From contig CAWHMO010000002.1 in NCBI GenBank assembly GCA_963830565.1, positions 124,001 through 188,000 of the forward strand: 64,000 nt of DNA. Direction: 5' to 3'. Of this stretch, positions 1 to 8,405 are shown piece after piece. Numbering within the stretch: position 1 is the stretch's first letter; each line of letters begins with the position of its first letter. The stretch is from DATFDN01 sp963830565 (GTDB lineage: Bacteria > Pseudomonadota > Alphaproteobacteria > Acetobacterales > Acetobacteraceae). Both the position numbers and the translations under genes were made by a program. The notes under the pieces are model-generated. The model ran no database searches and was not told the origin of the DNA. It saw only the letters and a list, made by a program, of their open reading frames with translations.

Positions 1-97
1 ACACCGGCCAGACAATCTTCACCGCTCATGAGCGTTCCCCGCGCTGACGCTTTTGCGGGAAGCCTAGCCCCGCTCCGGCGCCGGCGTCGAGGGCGGC

Positions 98-1507
98 CTA
101 ATGCCCCGCGTTGCTGCCCGAGAAGTCCGGCGCTTGCAGCCCCGATGCCGCCAGATGCCGCACCAGATCGGCCTTCAGCCGCTCCAGCCCGTCCTGCGAC
201 GTCGCCTCGGCGCGCGCGACCAGCACGGCCTGGGTGTTGGAAGCGCGCAGCAGCCACCAGCCGTCCTTGGTCAGCACCCGCACGCCGTCGATCTCGGAGA
301 CCTCCGCGCCCTCGTCGCGCAGCCGCGCCGCCACCTCCTCGATGACGCGGAACTTGCGGTCCTCCGGGCAGTCGAAGCGCAGCTCCGGCGTGTTCACCAC
401 CGACGGCAACTGCTCGCGCACCTGCGACAGGCTCGACTCCAGCCGGGCCACGATCCCGAGCACCCGCACCGCCACATAGAGCGCGTCGTCGAAGCCGTAC
501 CATCGATCGGCGAAGAAGATGTGTCCCGACATCTCGCCGGCCAGGGGCGCGCCGATCTCGGCCATCTTGGCTTTGATCAGGCTGTGGCCGGTCTTGTACA
601 TCAATGGCTGGCCGCCGGCGCGCGCGACCTCGTCGAACAGCACCTGGCTCGCCTTGACGTCGGCGATGATCGTGGCGCCCGGATTTCGGGCCAGCACGTC
701 GCGCGCCAGCACCACCAGGATGTGATCACCGAACAGAATCTCTCCGGTATCGTCGACCAGGCCAATGCGGTCGGCATCGCCGTCGAAGGCGATACCGACA
801 TCGGCGCGGCGCGCGCGCACCTCGGCGATCAGCTGCTCCAGGTTCTTGGCCACGGTCGGGTCGGGATGATGGGCGGGGAAGCGCCCGTCGATCGTGGCGT
901 TCAGGACCGTGTGCTCGCCGGGCAGCGCGGCGACCAAGCGGGTCAGGATCTCGCCCGCCGCGCCGTTGCCGTTGTCCCAGACCACCTTCAGCTTGCGGTC
1001 GCCGCCATCCCAGTCGGCCAATAGCCGAGCCAGATAGTCGCCGGCGACATCGACCCGCCGCTCGGACCCGTCCGCCTCCTCGACCACGTCGCCCGCTGCC
1101 GCCAGGGCGCCCAGTTCGCGGATCTGCTCGCCGTAGAACGGCTTGCGGCCCAGCATCATCTTGCAGCCGTTGTAGTCGGGCGGGTTGTGGCTGCCGGTGA
1201 TCATCGCCGCGCCGTCGGTGTCGAGCGTCGTAGCGGCGTAGTAGAGCATCGGAGTCGGGCCGCGCCCGACGCGCAGGACTTCCATCCCGCTGGCCCGTAG
1301 CCCCCGGACGAGCGCGGCCTCCAGATCGGGGCTGGACAGCCTTCCGTCATAGCCGACCGCCACGGTCCGCCCGCCGCCGCGCGCGACGATGCTGCCGAAG
1401 GTGCGGCCGATGGCGAACGCGTCCGCCCCGCGCAGCGTGTCCCCGACGATGCCGCGGATGTCGTACTCGCGCAGCACGGTCGGGTCGAAGCGGTGGGAAA
1501 ATACCAT
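98..1507 (-). CDS. manB: Phosphomannomutase/phosphoglucomutase
   Basis: Alpha-D-phosphohexomutase family enzyme interconverting hexose 6- and 1-phosphates, feeding sugar-nucleotide, EPS or LPS synthesis in the cytosol. From the ATG at 1507 it is 469 aa, the normal family length. It has the N-terminal FDPTVLREYDIRG block, the phosphoserine loop TGSHNP (about 104-109, Ser106) and the metal-binding loop DGDADR (about 242-247). A GTG 33 nt upstream is also in frame, but the ATG gives the usual family N-terminus. It lies 40 nt downstream of galU on the same strand, so the two probably share a transcript supplying UDP-glucose and GDP-mannose precursors. Whether mannose or glucose phosphate is preferred cannot be told from sequence. 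Confidence 0.93.
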   Translation of the reverse strand: MVFSHRFDPTVLREYDIRGIVGDTLRGADAFAIGRTFGSIVARGGGRTVAVGYDGRLSSPDLEAALVRGLRASGMEVLRVGRGPTPMLYYAATTLDTDGAAMITGSHNPPDYNGCKMMLGRKPFYGEQIRELGALAAAGDVVEEADGSERRVDVAGDYLARLLADWDGGDRKLKVVWDNGNGAAGEILTRLVAALPGEHTVLNATIDGRFPAHHPDPTVAKNLEQLIAEVRARRADVGIAFDGDADRIGLVDDTGEILFGDHILVVLARDVLARNPGATIIADVKASQVLFDEVARAGGQPLMYKTGHSLIKAKMAEIGAPLAGEMSGHIFFADRWYGFDDALYVAVRVLGIVARLESSLSQVREQLPSVVNTPELRFDCPEDRKFRVIEEVAARLRDEGAEVSEIDGVRVLTKDGWWLLRASNTQAVLVARAEATSQDGLERLKADLVRHLAASGLQAPDFSGSNAGH

Positions 1508-1547
1508 CGGCCGTACCTGCTCCCCTGTTTTTGTTGGCACTTCTCGA

Positions 1548-2423
1548 TCAGCACTCGGCGGCGTAGGTCTTCAGGAACGCGCGCACCGCCGGTCCCACAT
1601 CGGGCCGCTTCAGCGCGAACGCGATCTGCGCCTCCAAAAACCCCGCCTTGTCGCCGCAGTCAAACCGGCGCCCCTCGTAGCGCAATCCGTGGAACGGTTG
1701 GCGGCCGATCAGGCTCGCCATGCCGTCGGTCAACTGCACCTCGCCGCCGGCGCCGCGATCCATGCGCGACAGCGCGTCGATCACCTCGGGCATCAGGACA
1801 TAGCGTCCGATGATCGAGAGGTTGGAGGGCGCGTCCTCGGGTTTCGGCTTCTCCACCAGCCCCAGCACCTCGACCAGGCGCCCGTCGTCGCGGCCGATGC
1901 GCAGGATGCCGTAGCGGTTGGTCTGTTCGCGCGGCACCTCGGTCACGGCCACCACGTTGCCGCCAGTGTCGCGATAGACGTCGGCGAGCTGGCGCAGGCA
2001 GGGCGTCTCCGACAGCACGAGATCGTCGGGCAGCAGGATGGCGAACGGGTCGTCGCCGATGAAGGCGCGCGCGCACCAGATGGCATGACCCAGGCCAAGC
2101 GGAATCTGCTGGCGCACCGTCACCAGCGAGCCCGGCTCGACCTGTGTCGGCTCCAGCGTTGCCAGCGCCTCCTGCTTGCCGCGTTCGCGCAAGGTCGCCT
2201 CCAGCTCGAAGGCGATATCGAAATGCTCGACCAGCGCCGTCTTGCCGCGGCCGGTGACCATGCAGAACTGCTCGATCCCGGCGGCGCGTGCCTCCTCGAT
2301 CGCGTACTGGATCAGCGGCTTGTCGACGACCGGCAGCATCTCCTTGGCGATCGCCTTGGTGGCAGGCAGGAAACGGGTACCGAGACCTGCGACGGGCAGA
2401 ACGGCCTTGCGGAGCGGCTTCAT
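1548..2423 (-). CDS. galU: UTP--glucose-1-phosphate uridylyltransferase
   Basis: Makes UDP-glucose from UTP and glucose 1-phosphate. The 291-aa product starts with the nucleotidyltransferase signature VLPVAGLGTRFLPATKA followed by KEMLPVVDKPLIQYAI, typical of bacterial GalU. Length is normal. The gene is upstream of the phosphomannomutase gene on the minus strand, so the pair forms a sugar-nucleotide supply unit. No irregularities were seen. Confidence 0.96.
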   Translation of the reverse strand: MKPLRKAVLPVAGLGTRFLPATKAIAKEMLPVVDKPLIQYAIEEARAAGIEQFCMVTGRGKTALVEHFDIAFELEATLRERGKQEALATLEPTQVEPGSLVTVRQQIPLGLGHAIWCARAFIGDDPFAILLPDDLVLSETPCLRQLADVYRDTGGNVVAVTEVPREQTNRYGILRIGRDDGRLVEVLGLVEKPKPEDAPSNLSIIGRYVLMPEVIDALSRMDRGAGGEVQLTDGMASLIGRQPFHGLRYEGRRFDCGDKAGFLEAQIAFALKRPDVGPAVRAFLKTYAAEC

Positions 2424-2519
2424 CGCGTCGGATCCTCCTGGAAGGCGCCGGCCAGTGCCATCACCGACGGGCGGAAATATGGCGGGGCGCGTCCATCGAA
2501 GCGTCCTACGGGCGCCATC

Positions 2520-2993
2520 TCAGGCCCGCCGCCGGGTCCGGCCGAGCAGCACGTCCCGCGCCTGGTTCACCCGCGAGGCCACCCAGTCGGAGCCGCCTCC
2601 GTCCGGGTGGGCGGCGCGCATCAGGCGCTTGTGCGCGGCGCGGATCTCCGCCTCGCTGGCCCCAGGGCCGAGGCCGAGCACCGCATAGGCCTCCGCGCGC
2701 GACATCGCCTCCGACCCGCGCGGCGGGGGACGAGTTCCGGCGCGACTGCCGCGGCCCGTGGCGCCGGACACCGCCCGCCACTTCTCCCACGCCAGCGGTC
2801 CCAGCAAGGTCGCGGCCGCCAACGCGCTGCCGGCGCGACCGGTCAGCACGAGCATGAGCGCGAGGCTGAGCCCGGCCAGCGCGATGATCCACGCGATCAG
2901 CAGCTTCACGCTGCCGACCGATGCCCGTTCAAAGGCGCGCAGCCCGCCCAGGAAGGCGAACAAGGTCAGGCCACCAAGGGCTAGCCAGAGCAT
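2520..2993 (-). CDS. Membrane-anchored J-domain protein
   Basis: 157-aa protein with an N-terminal hydrophobic segment (residues 1-19), a second and probably longer one (about 30-65), and a C-terminal J domain (about 100-157). The J domain carries the HPD motif at 129-131, required to stimulate Hsp70 ATPase. The architecture resembles the Pam18/TIM14-like DnaJ proteins of alphaproteobacteria, which recruit DnaK to the inner membrane. It sits upstream of galU on the same strand, about 96 nt away. A partner or substrate cannot be assigned. Confidence 0.85.
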   Translation of the reverse strand: MLWLALGGLTLFAFLGGLRAFERASVGSVKLLIAWIIALAGLSLALMLVLTGRAGSALAAATLLGPLAWEKWRAVSGATGRGSRAGTRPPPRGSEAMSRAEAYAVLGLGPGASEAEIRAAHKRLMRAAHPDGGGSDWVASRVNQARDVLLGRTRRRA

Positions 2994-3393
2994 CCGGGCA
3001 CGCGGTCCGCGCTGTCAGGGGTCACAAGCCACGATAGGCCCTAAACGGGTCCGCCTCAATGATTCCCGTCGAGGCTGGCCCGCCACGTTGCTGAGCACTC
3101 GGCCGCGATCGCCGGCTCGTGCAAGATGCCAAAGGTGGAGCGATACATACAGCACGGCGAGAGTGCCGCCTCCGGTCGCTGAGCCGGCAATCCGCTTTGG
3201 TTTTGATATCGCCATAGCAAGGCAGCAGCGGCCGAGAATAGGCCCGGACCGCCGCTCAGGGAGAGCACCCATGTTCGCGCATGGTTGGCTCCTGCTGCCT
3301 ATCGTGGTGATCGTGACCCTCAAGGCCAAGATCACCGTACGCCGGCGCTAGGGGACGGGCCAGTCCGCAAGGGCTGGGCCCTCCCCCTGGGTC
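2994..3393. other. 400-bp region with no conventional gene
   Basis: Between the J-domain gene and cfa, both on the minus strand. Minus-strand ORFs here (for example 3015-3335) have no recognisable domain. The only candidate is the 26-codon plus-strand ORF listed separately. No tRNA, obvious terminator or repeat copy was seen. Confidence 0.5.
3271..3351 (+). CDS. Possible 26-aa single-span membrane peptide
   Basis: The ATG at 3271 is preceded by AGGGAG about 6-7 nt upstream. The peptide begins MFAHGWLLLPIVVIVTL and ends in a basic tail with KAK and RRR. One hydrophobic span followed by positive charges is the usual architecture of small bacterial inner-membrane proteins. It is antisense to both neighbouring genes and stands alone. 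Family unknown. Chance occurrence is quite possible at this length. Confidence 0.3.
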   Translation: MFAHGWLLLPIVVIVTLKAKITVRRR

Positions 3394-4641
3394 TCAGGAA
3401 ACGCTGTCCGCCAGCTCGCCAACATCCTCGGTCAGCATGTCGCGCACGATAGGAACGGCGTCGATCCGGCGCGATAGCAGGAGCTGGAACACCATGCTGG
3501 CGCCGTTGAGGAAGCCGACTTGCACCGCGGCCAGGTAGTACTCCCACATCCGGCAGAACCGCTGATCGGCAAGCGCTTCGATCCGCTCGCGGTTGGCGGC
3601 GAAGCGCGCCCGCCAGTGGCGCAGCGTGTAGTAGTAGTGCAGCCGCAGCACCTCCATGTCCGCGACCCAAAGCCCCGTGCGCTCGGTGGCGGCGAACACC
3701 TCGGAGAGCGAGGGCACGTAGGCGCCAGGGAAGATATGCTTGCGGATGAACGGCCCGGTCGCGCTCGGCGGGGCCATGCGTCCGATGCAATGGATGAACG
3801 CGAAGCCGTCATCGGTCAGCAGGTCGCGGACCTTGCCGAAATAGGCATCGAAATTGCCGATCCCGACATGCTCCATCATGCCGACCGAGACCACGCGGTC
3901 GAACCGGCCGGTCAGCGCGCGATAATCCAGCTCCCGGAACTCCACCCGATCATCGACCCCGGCCTGCCGAGCGCGTTCCTGGGCGACGCGGATCTGCTCC
4001 GGGGAGACGTTGATCGCCACCACGCGGGCGCCGGTCGTGACGGCGATGTGGATGGCGAACGAGCCCCAGCCCGACCCGATCTCGGCCACCGTCATGCCGG
4101 GCCGCAGCCGCAGCTTCGCGGTAGCGCGGCGCAGCTTGGTGTGCTGGGCCTTTTCCAGGCTGTCGTGCTCAGGGTTTTCGAAGAAGGCGCAGGAATAGTT
4201 CAGGCCGTCATCGAGGAACAGGCGGTAGATGTCGGTTGGGGCGTCGTAGTGATGGCGTGCATTGGCCGCGGCGACCCCGATCGGGTTCGCCTGGTGCCAG
4301 CGCTTCACGCCGCGCCAGGCGCTCCGCAGCAGGCGCTGCGACGCATGCGATGCAAGGCTGCCCCGGTTGAGCGAGAAGAGAGCCATCAGATCGCCCACAT
4401 CCGAGTCATCCTCGAAGGTGAGGGTTCCGTCCGCGTACGCCTCACCGGCGTACAGCTCGGGGTTCAGGGCGAGTTTCGTGTACAGGGCGCGGTCATGCAG
4501 GCGGACCGTCACCGCCGGCTTGGCGGCCGCGTCACCGAAGACGTGGACCCCGCCATCGGCATCGATCAGGCGCATCGTGCCGTTCCGGACGAACCGGGTC
4601 AACAGATTGGAGAGCAGCCGCATCGGCGTTGCCGTTTTCAT
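3394..4641 (-). CDS. cfa: Cyclopropane-fatty-acyl-phospholipid synthase family methyltransferase
   Basis: 415-aa SAM-dependent enzyme that methylenates unsaturated acyl chains of membrane phospholipids. After an N-terminal lipid-binding domain, the HHYDAPTDIYRLFLDD block and the SAM-binding EIGSGWG loop (187-193) are clear, followed by the conserved FIHCIGR segment. Length fits the family. It starts 3 nt after the malic enzyme stop on the same strand, so co-transcription is likely. Other members of this family make different acyl modifications, so the exact product is inferred. Confidence 0.9.
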   Translation of the reverse strand: MKTATPMRLLSNLLTRFVRNGTMRLIDADGGVHVFGDAAAKPAVTVRLHDRALYTKLALNPELYAGEAYADGTLTFEDDSDVGDLMALFSLNRGSLASHASQRLLRSAWRGVKRWHQANPIGVAAANARHHYDAPTDIYRLFLDDGLNYSCAFFENPEHDSLEKAQHTKLRRATAKLRLRPGMTVAEIGSGWGSFAIHIAVTTGARVVAINVSPEQIRVAQERARQAGVDDRVEFRELDYRALTGRFDRVVSVGMMEHVGIGNFDAYFGKVRDLLTDDGFAFIHCIGRMAPPSATGPFIRKHIFPGAYVPSLSEVFAATERTGLWVADMEVLRLHYYYTLRHWRARFAANRERIEALADQRFCRMWEYYLAAVQVGFLNGASMVFQLLLSRRIDAVPIVRDMLTEDVGELADSVS

Positions 4642-4644
4642 CGC

Positions 4645-6915
4645 CTAGCCCTTCCCCGCCGCCTCTCGCGCCGCAAAGGCGCTGAGATTGACGATGCCCC
4701 GCGCGGTCACGCTGCGGCTCAGGACATGGATCGGCTTGCTCATGCCGAGCAGCATCGGCCCGACCGAAAGCCCGTCGGCGGCTGCCTTCAGCAGCGTGTA
4801 CGCGATGTTCGCCGCATCCAGGGTCGGCATCACCAGCAGGTTGGCGGCTCCGCTCAGCCGGCTGTCGGGGATCGCGCGGTCGCGGATCGCGGCGACCAGC
4901 GCGCTCTCCGCGTTCATCTCGCCGTCCACCTCCAGGCTCGGCGCGCGCTGGCGCACCAGCCCCAGCGCAAGACGCATCTTCCGCGCGCTGTCGGAATCGC
5001 TCGCGCCGAAATTGGAGTGCGACAGCAGCGCGACCTTCGGCGTGATGCCGAAGCCGGCGACGGCCTCGGCGGCAAGCACCGTCATCTCGGCGATCTGTTC
5101 GGGTGTCGGATCGACCACCATCTGCGTATCACACATGAACAGCGTCCCGGTCTGCAGGATCAGGCACTCCAGCGCATAGACGCGGCTCGCGTCCGACCGG
5201 CGCGGGATGATCGGCAGGACGTATTGCACCTGCCGCCACCAGTTCCCCACGCCGCCGCAGATCGCCGCGTCCGCGAGGCCGGCGTGCAGCAGCATCGCCG
5301 CGGCCACCGACACGCGCGAGGACAGCGCGCGCTTCGCGATTTCCATCGGCACGCCGCGCCGCCCCGCCAGGCGCTGGTACTCAGGCAACAGCGGTCCGAA
5401 TACATCGCGATCCTGTTCCGGATCGAGCACACGGACGCCGGCATCGAAGTCGATGCGTAGTCCCATCTCGCGCGCCTTGCCCTCGATCGCCGCGCGGGAG
5501 CCGAGCAGGATCGGCTGGGCGATGCCGTCATCGACCAAGGTCTGCGCGGCGCGCAGCACGCGCTCATCGGTGCCCTCGCCATAGACGATGCGCTGGTGCC
5601 GCGCCCGCGCCACCTCGAACACCGGGCGCATGAGCTGGCCGGAGCGGAACACGAAGCCTTCCAGCTCGCGCCGGTAGGCGTCGAAATCCGCGATCTCTCG
5701 GCGCGCCACGCCGGACTGCATTGCGGCGCGGGCCACCGCCGGAGCGACCTCCAGGATCAGGCGCGGGTCGAAGGGTTTCGGGATGATGTAGTCGGGCCCG
5801 AACACCGGCGCTGCGCCGCCATAGGCCGCCGCCACTACCTCGCTCGCCTCCATCCGCGCCAGCGCCGCGATCGCCTCGACCGCGGCGATCTTCATTTCCT
5901 CGTTGATCGTGGTCGCCGAGACGTCTAGCGCGCCGCGGAAGATGAAGGGAAAGCAGAGGACGTTGTTCACCTGATTCGGGTAGTCCGTGCGTCCGGTGGC
6001 GATGATCGCATCGGGCCGCGCGCTCCGCGCCAGGTCCGGCAGGATCTCGGGGTCGGGGTTGGCGAGCGCCAGGATCAGCGGCCGAGGCGCCAGCCGGTCG
6101 AGCCATTCGGGGCGCAGCACGCCGGGCGCCGAGAGGCCGAGGAACACATCCGCGCCCGGCAGAGCCTCGGCCAGAGTGCCGGCCTCGGTCTCGCGCGCGT
6201 AGCGGGCCATGTTGGGCAGCATCCCCGGCCGGTCCGCGCGCACCACGCCCTGGATGTCGGTCAGGGTGACATTCTCGGGTCGCAGGCCCATGGACACCAG
6301 CAGGTCGACGCAGGCGAGCGCGGCGGCGCCGGCCCCGGAGGTGACGAGGCGCACGTCCTCCAGCCTTTTGTGCTGCAGAAGCAGTCCGTTGCGGATCGCG
6401 GCCGCAACGGTGATGGCGGTGCCGTGCTGGTCGTCGTGAAACACCGGAATCTGCATCCGCGCCCGCAGATCCGCCTCGATCGCGAAGCATTCAGGGGCCT
6501 TGATGTCCTCCAGATTCACCGCGCCGAAGGTGGGTTCAAGCGCCGCCACGACGTCGCAGAAACGCCTGGGATCGGCGGCGTCCACCTCGATGTCGAACAC
6601 GTCGATGCCGGCGAACTTCTTGAACAGGACGGCCTTGCCCTCCATCACCGGCTTGCCCGCCAGCGCACCGATATTGCCCAGTCCTAGCACCGCCGTCCCG
6701 TTGGAGATCACGCCGACCAGGTTTCCGCGTACGGTATAATCAAGGGCGGCGTGCGGGTCCGCCTTGATCGCCTCGCAGGCGGCCGCCACGCCGGGCGAGT
6801 AGGCGAGCGCGAGATCGCGCTGCGTCGCCATCCGCTTGGTCGGCAGCACAGCGAGCTTCCCCGGCCGCGGCAGCCGGTGGTAGTCGAGCGCCGCCTTGCG
6901 GGAATCGTCGTCCAT
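4645..6915 (-). CDS. maeB: NADP-dependent malic enzyme with phosphotransacetylase-like domain
   Basis: 756-aa two-domain protein. The N-terminal half has malic enzyme features: the YSPGVA motif, the metal-site region VFHDDQHGTAI and a nucleotide-binding GAGAAALACVDLL segment. The C-terminal half (about 430-756) resembles phosphate acetyl/butyryltransferase, as in E. coli MaeB, where it is regulatory rather than catalytic. The reaction is oxidative decarboxylation of malate to pyruvate, linking the TCA cycle to NADPH supply. The gene leads into cfa, a plausible association with lipid metabolism. Start ATG at 6915. Confidence 0.95.
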   Translation of the reverse strand: MDDDSRKAALDYHRLPRPGKLAVLPTKRMATQRDLALAYSPGVAAACEAIKADPHAALDYTVRGNLVGVISNGTAVLGLGNIGALAGKPVMEGKAVLFKKFAGIDVFDIEVDAADPRRFCDVVAALEPTFGAVNLEDIKAPECFAIEADLRARMQIPVFHDDQHGTAITVAAAIRNGLLLQHKRLEDVRLVTSGAGAAALACVDLLVSMGLRPENVTLTDIQGVVRADRPGMLPNMARYARETEAGTLAEALPGADVFLGLSAPGVLRPEWLDRLAPRPLILALANPDPEILPDLARSARPDAIIATGRTDYPNQVNNVLCFPFIFRGALDVSATTINEEMKIAAVEAIAALARMEASEVVAAAYGGAAPVFGPDYIIPKPFDPRLILEVAPAVARAAMQSGVARREIADFDAYRRELEGFVFRSGQLMRPVFEVARARHQRIVYGEGTDERVLRAAQTLVDDGIAQPILLGSRAAIEGKAREMGLRIDFDAGVRVLDPEQDRDVFGPLLPEYQRLAGRRGVPMEIAKRALSSRVSVAAAMLLHAGLADAAICGGVGNWWRQVQYVLPIIPRRSDASRVYALECLILQTGTLFMCDTQMVVDPTPEQIAEMTVLAAEAVAGFGITPKVALLSHSNFGASDSDSARKMRLALGLVRQRAPSLEVDGEMNAESALVAAIRDRAIPDSRLSGAANLLVMPTLDAANIAYTLLKAAADGLSVGPMLLGMSKPIHVLSRSVTARGIVNLSAFAAREAAGKG

Positions 6916-7006
6916 GACTGTTCCTCATAGCGTGCCAAGCCCGAAAGGATTGGCACGCCTGGCTAGTGTGGCCTATGTGCCGAACGCGGCAAGCGCAGAG
7001 GTCTCG

Positions 7007-7255
7007 ATGGCGGCACACCGTGGTAAGATCGCGGACGGCGGACGGCTTGTCATCCCCGCGGAACTCCGGCGTCAACTCGGGCTGCGGGCGGGCGACAGTG
7101 TCGTGATGGAGGTCGATGGCGGCGAGCTTCGTTTCCGCTCCCTCAAGGCGGCGATCGCACGGGCGCAGGCCTTGGTGCGCCGCTATGTGACGGCGGAAGA
7201 CAGCCTGGTTGATGAGCTGATCCGTGAGCGCCGGGCCGAAGCGGCTAGTGAGTGA
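7007..7255 (+). CDS. AbrB/MazE-type antitoxin (swapped-hairpin DNA-binding)
   Basis: 82-aa protein from the ATG at 7007, which has AGAGG 5 nt upstream. An in-frame upstream start exists but the domain begins here. Residues 5-45 form an AbrB-type fold: RGKIADGGRLVIPAELRRQL then GLRAGDSVVMEVDGGELRF. The C-terminal helix is the usual toxin-binding part of VapB/MazE antitoxins. It is followed 6 nt later by a damaged PIN-toxin gene, so this is the antitoxin half of a dead toxin-antitoxin pair. It probably still binds its own operator. Confidence 0.85.
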   Translation: MAAHRGKIADGGRLVIPAELRRQLGLRAGDSVVMEVDGGELRFRSLKAAIARAQALVRRYVTAEDSLVDELIRERRAEAASE

Positions 7256-7261
7256 TAGGAC

Positions 7262-7498
7262 GTGGGTGATGAAGCGTTCGTACTCGCTGCCTCGGCGCTC
7301 CTGGAAGTCCACGCATTTGACCGGGAGGCGGCCTTCGCGGCGGGACGACTACGCCAACCGACGCGCGATCTCGGGCTGTCGCTTGGCGATCGCGCCTGCC
7401 TCGCGCTGGCGATGCGATTGGATGCGATTGCCGCGACCGGGGACCGGACCTGGGCCACGCTTGGACTGAACGGACTTCGGATCGAGCTGATCCGCTGA
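7262..7498 (+). pseudogene. VapC-type PIN toxin remnant with internal deletion
   Basis: 78 codons from a GTG, against about 130 for normal VapC. The N-terminus reads VLAASALL where PIN domains have VLDASALL, so the first catalytic Asp is Ala. It then jumps directly to the late-domain sequence HAFDREAAFAAGRLR, losing about 50-60 residues including the central acidic residue. The C-terminal LSLGDRACLALA and ATGDRTWA blocks, with the remaining Asp residues, are intact. The reading frame is open but the nuclease should be inactive. It directly follows the antitoxin gene. Confidence 0.8.
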
Positions 7499-7505
7499 TG
7501 GTGCC

Positions 7506-7591
7506 TGGTGCGGTCGAGAAGACTCGAACTTCCACCCGGTTTCCCGGACCAGCACCTCAAGCTGGCGCGTCTACCGTTCCGCCACGACCGC
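7506..7591 (-). tRNA. tRNA-Leu (anticodon GAG)
   Basis: The reverse complement folds as a class II tRNA. The acceptor GCGGTCG pairs with CGACCGC. The anticodon stem CCAGC/GCTGG holds loop TTGAGGT (anticodon GAG). There is a long variable arm and the T-loop TTCGAGT. The CCA end is encoded (complement of 7506-7508). The anticodon reads CUC/CUU leucine codons. It lies between the VapC remnant and lipB. Confidence 0.93.
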
Positions 7592-7616
7592 ATCGGGCGC
7601 GCGGGGGCTATAGCCG

Positions 7617-8405
7617 ATGACCAGACCGGATTCAATTGCTCCAAATGGCGCTCCAGAATGGCGCATCGACGACGGCCTGACGCCCTATCCGGCGGCGAAG
7701 CAGGCGATGGAGACGCGGGTGGCGGCGATCCGCGGCGGCACCGCGTCGGAACTGGTCTGGCTGGTCGAGCACCCGCCCCTCTACACCGCCGGCACCTCCG
7801 CCAGGCCCGAGGATCTGGCCCAGCCTGACCGCTTCCCGACCTTCGAGGCGGGGCGCGGCGGGCAGTGGACCTATCACGGGCCGGGGCAGCGCACAGTCTA
7901 CGTGATGCTCGACCTGACCCGCCCGCACGGCAGCGTGCCGGCGCGCGACGTGCGCTGTTTTGTGCATGGCCTGGAGGAGTGGCTGATCCGTGCCCTGGGC
8001 CGCTTCAATGTTCGGGGCGAACGTCGGGACAACCGGATCGGCATCTGGGTCGCCGACCGCGCGGCGGGAACCGAGGCGAAGATCGGGGCGATCGGCGTGC
8101 GCGTCACGCGCTGGGTGAGCTGGCACGGCGTGGCGCTGAACGTTGATCCCGACCTGTCGCATTTTGGCGGCATCGTGCCCTGCGGCATCCGCGCACACGG
8201 CGTGACCAGCCTGCACACGCTGGGCATCCCGGTGAGTATGGAGGAGGCCGATCTGGCGTTGCGTGTGGCATGGGAAGAGGTGTTCGGAGCGACCCCTCAC
8301 CCCGGCCCTCTCCCAGAGGGAGAGGGAGCGATGTGCGCACGGACTCCACCTTCTACTCCCCCTCTCCCTTCGGGAGAGGGTCGGGGTGAGGGCCAGCGCC
8401 GTTAG
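7617..8405 (+). CDS. lipB: Octanoyltransferase LipB with repeat-derived tail
   Basis: Transfers octanoyl from octanoyl-ACP to lipoyl domains, the first step of lipoate synthesis. The core has LVEHPPLYTAGTSA, the GRGGQWTYHGPGQ motif and the KIGAIGVRV region with the acyl-site Lys. The catalytic Cys is in HFGGIVPCGIRAHGVTSL. The family core ends near residue 225. Residues from about 226 to 262 are translated from interspersed repeat DNA (HPGPLPEGEG, then LPSGEGRGEG). The stop overlaps the convergent protease stop by 4 nt. The tail is probably dispensable. Confidence 0.94.
   Translation: MTRPDSIAPNGAPEWRIDDGLTPYPAAKQAMETRVAAIRGGTASELVWLVEHPPLYTAGTSARPEDLAQPDRFPTFEAGRGGQWTYHGPGQRTVYVMLDLTRPHGSVPARDVRCFVHGLEEWLIRALGRFNVRGERRDNRIGIWVADRAAGTEAKIGAIGVRVTRWVSWHGVALNVDPDLSHFGGIVPCGIRAHGVTSLHTLGIPVSMEEADLALRVAWEEVFGATPHPGPLPEGEGAMCARTPPSTPPLPSGEGRGEGQRR
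8294..8392 (+). repeat. Two-hairpin interspersed repeat, copy 1 (inside lipB 3' end)
   Basis: Begins CCCTCACCCCGGCCCTCTCC and ends GGGAGAGGGTCGGGGTGAGG. It contains two hairpins (arms CCCTCTCCC/GGGAGAGGG and CCCTCTCCC/GGGAGAGGG) separated by a spacer starting AGCGATGTGCGCACGGACTC. Same orientation as the copies at 21516 and 27506. It lies within the lipB reading frame. Confidence 0.9.

Noticed and set aside
3015..3335. 106-codon minus-strand ORF
   Set aside because: No domain, no clear ribosome-binding site, composition like random GC-rich DNA.
3520..5460. 646-codon plus-strand ORF antisense to cfa and the malic enzyme
   Set aside because: Low-complexity translation rich in Arg, Gly, His and Pro without domains; both underlying minus-strand genes are clear. 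Typical GC-rich shadow.
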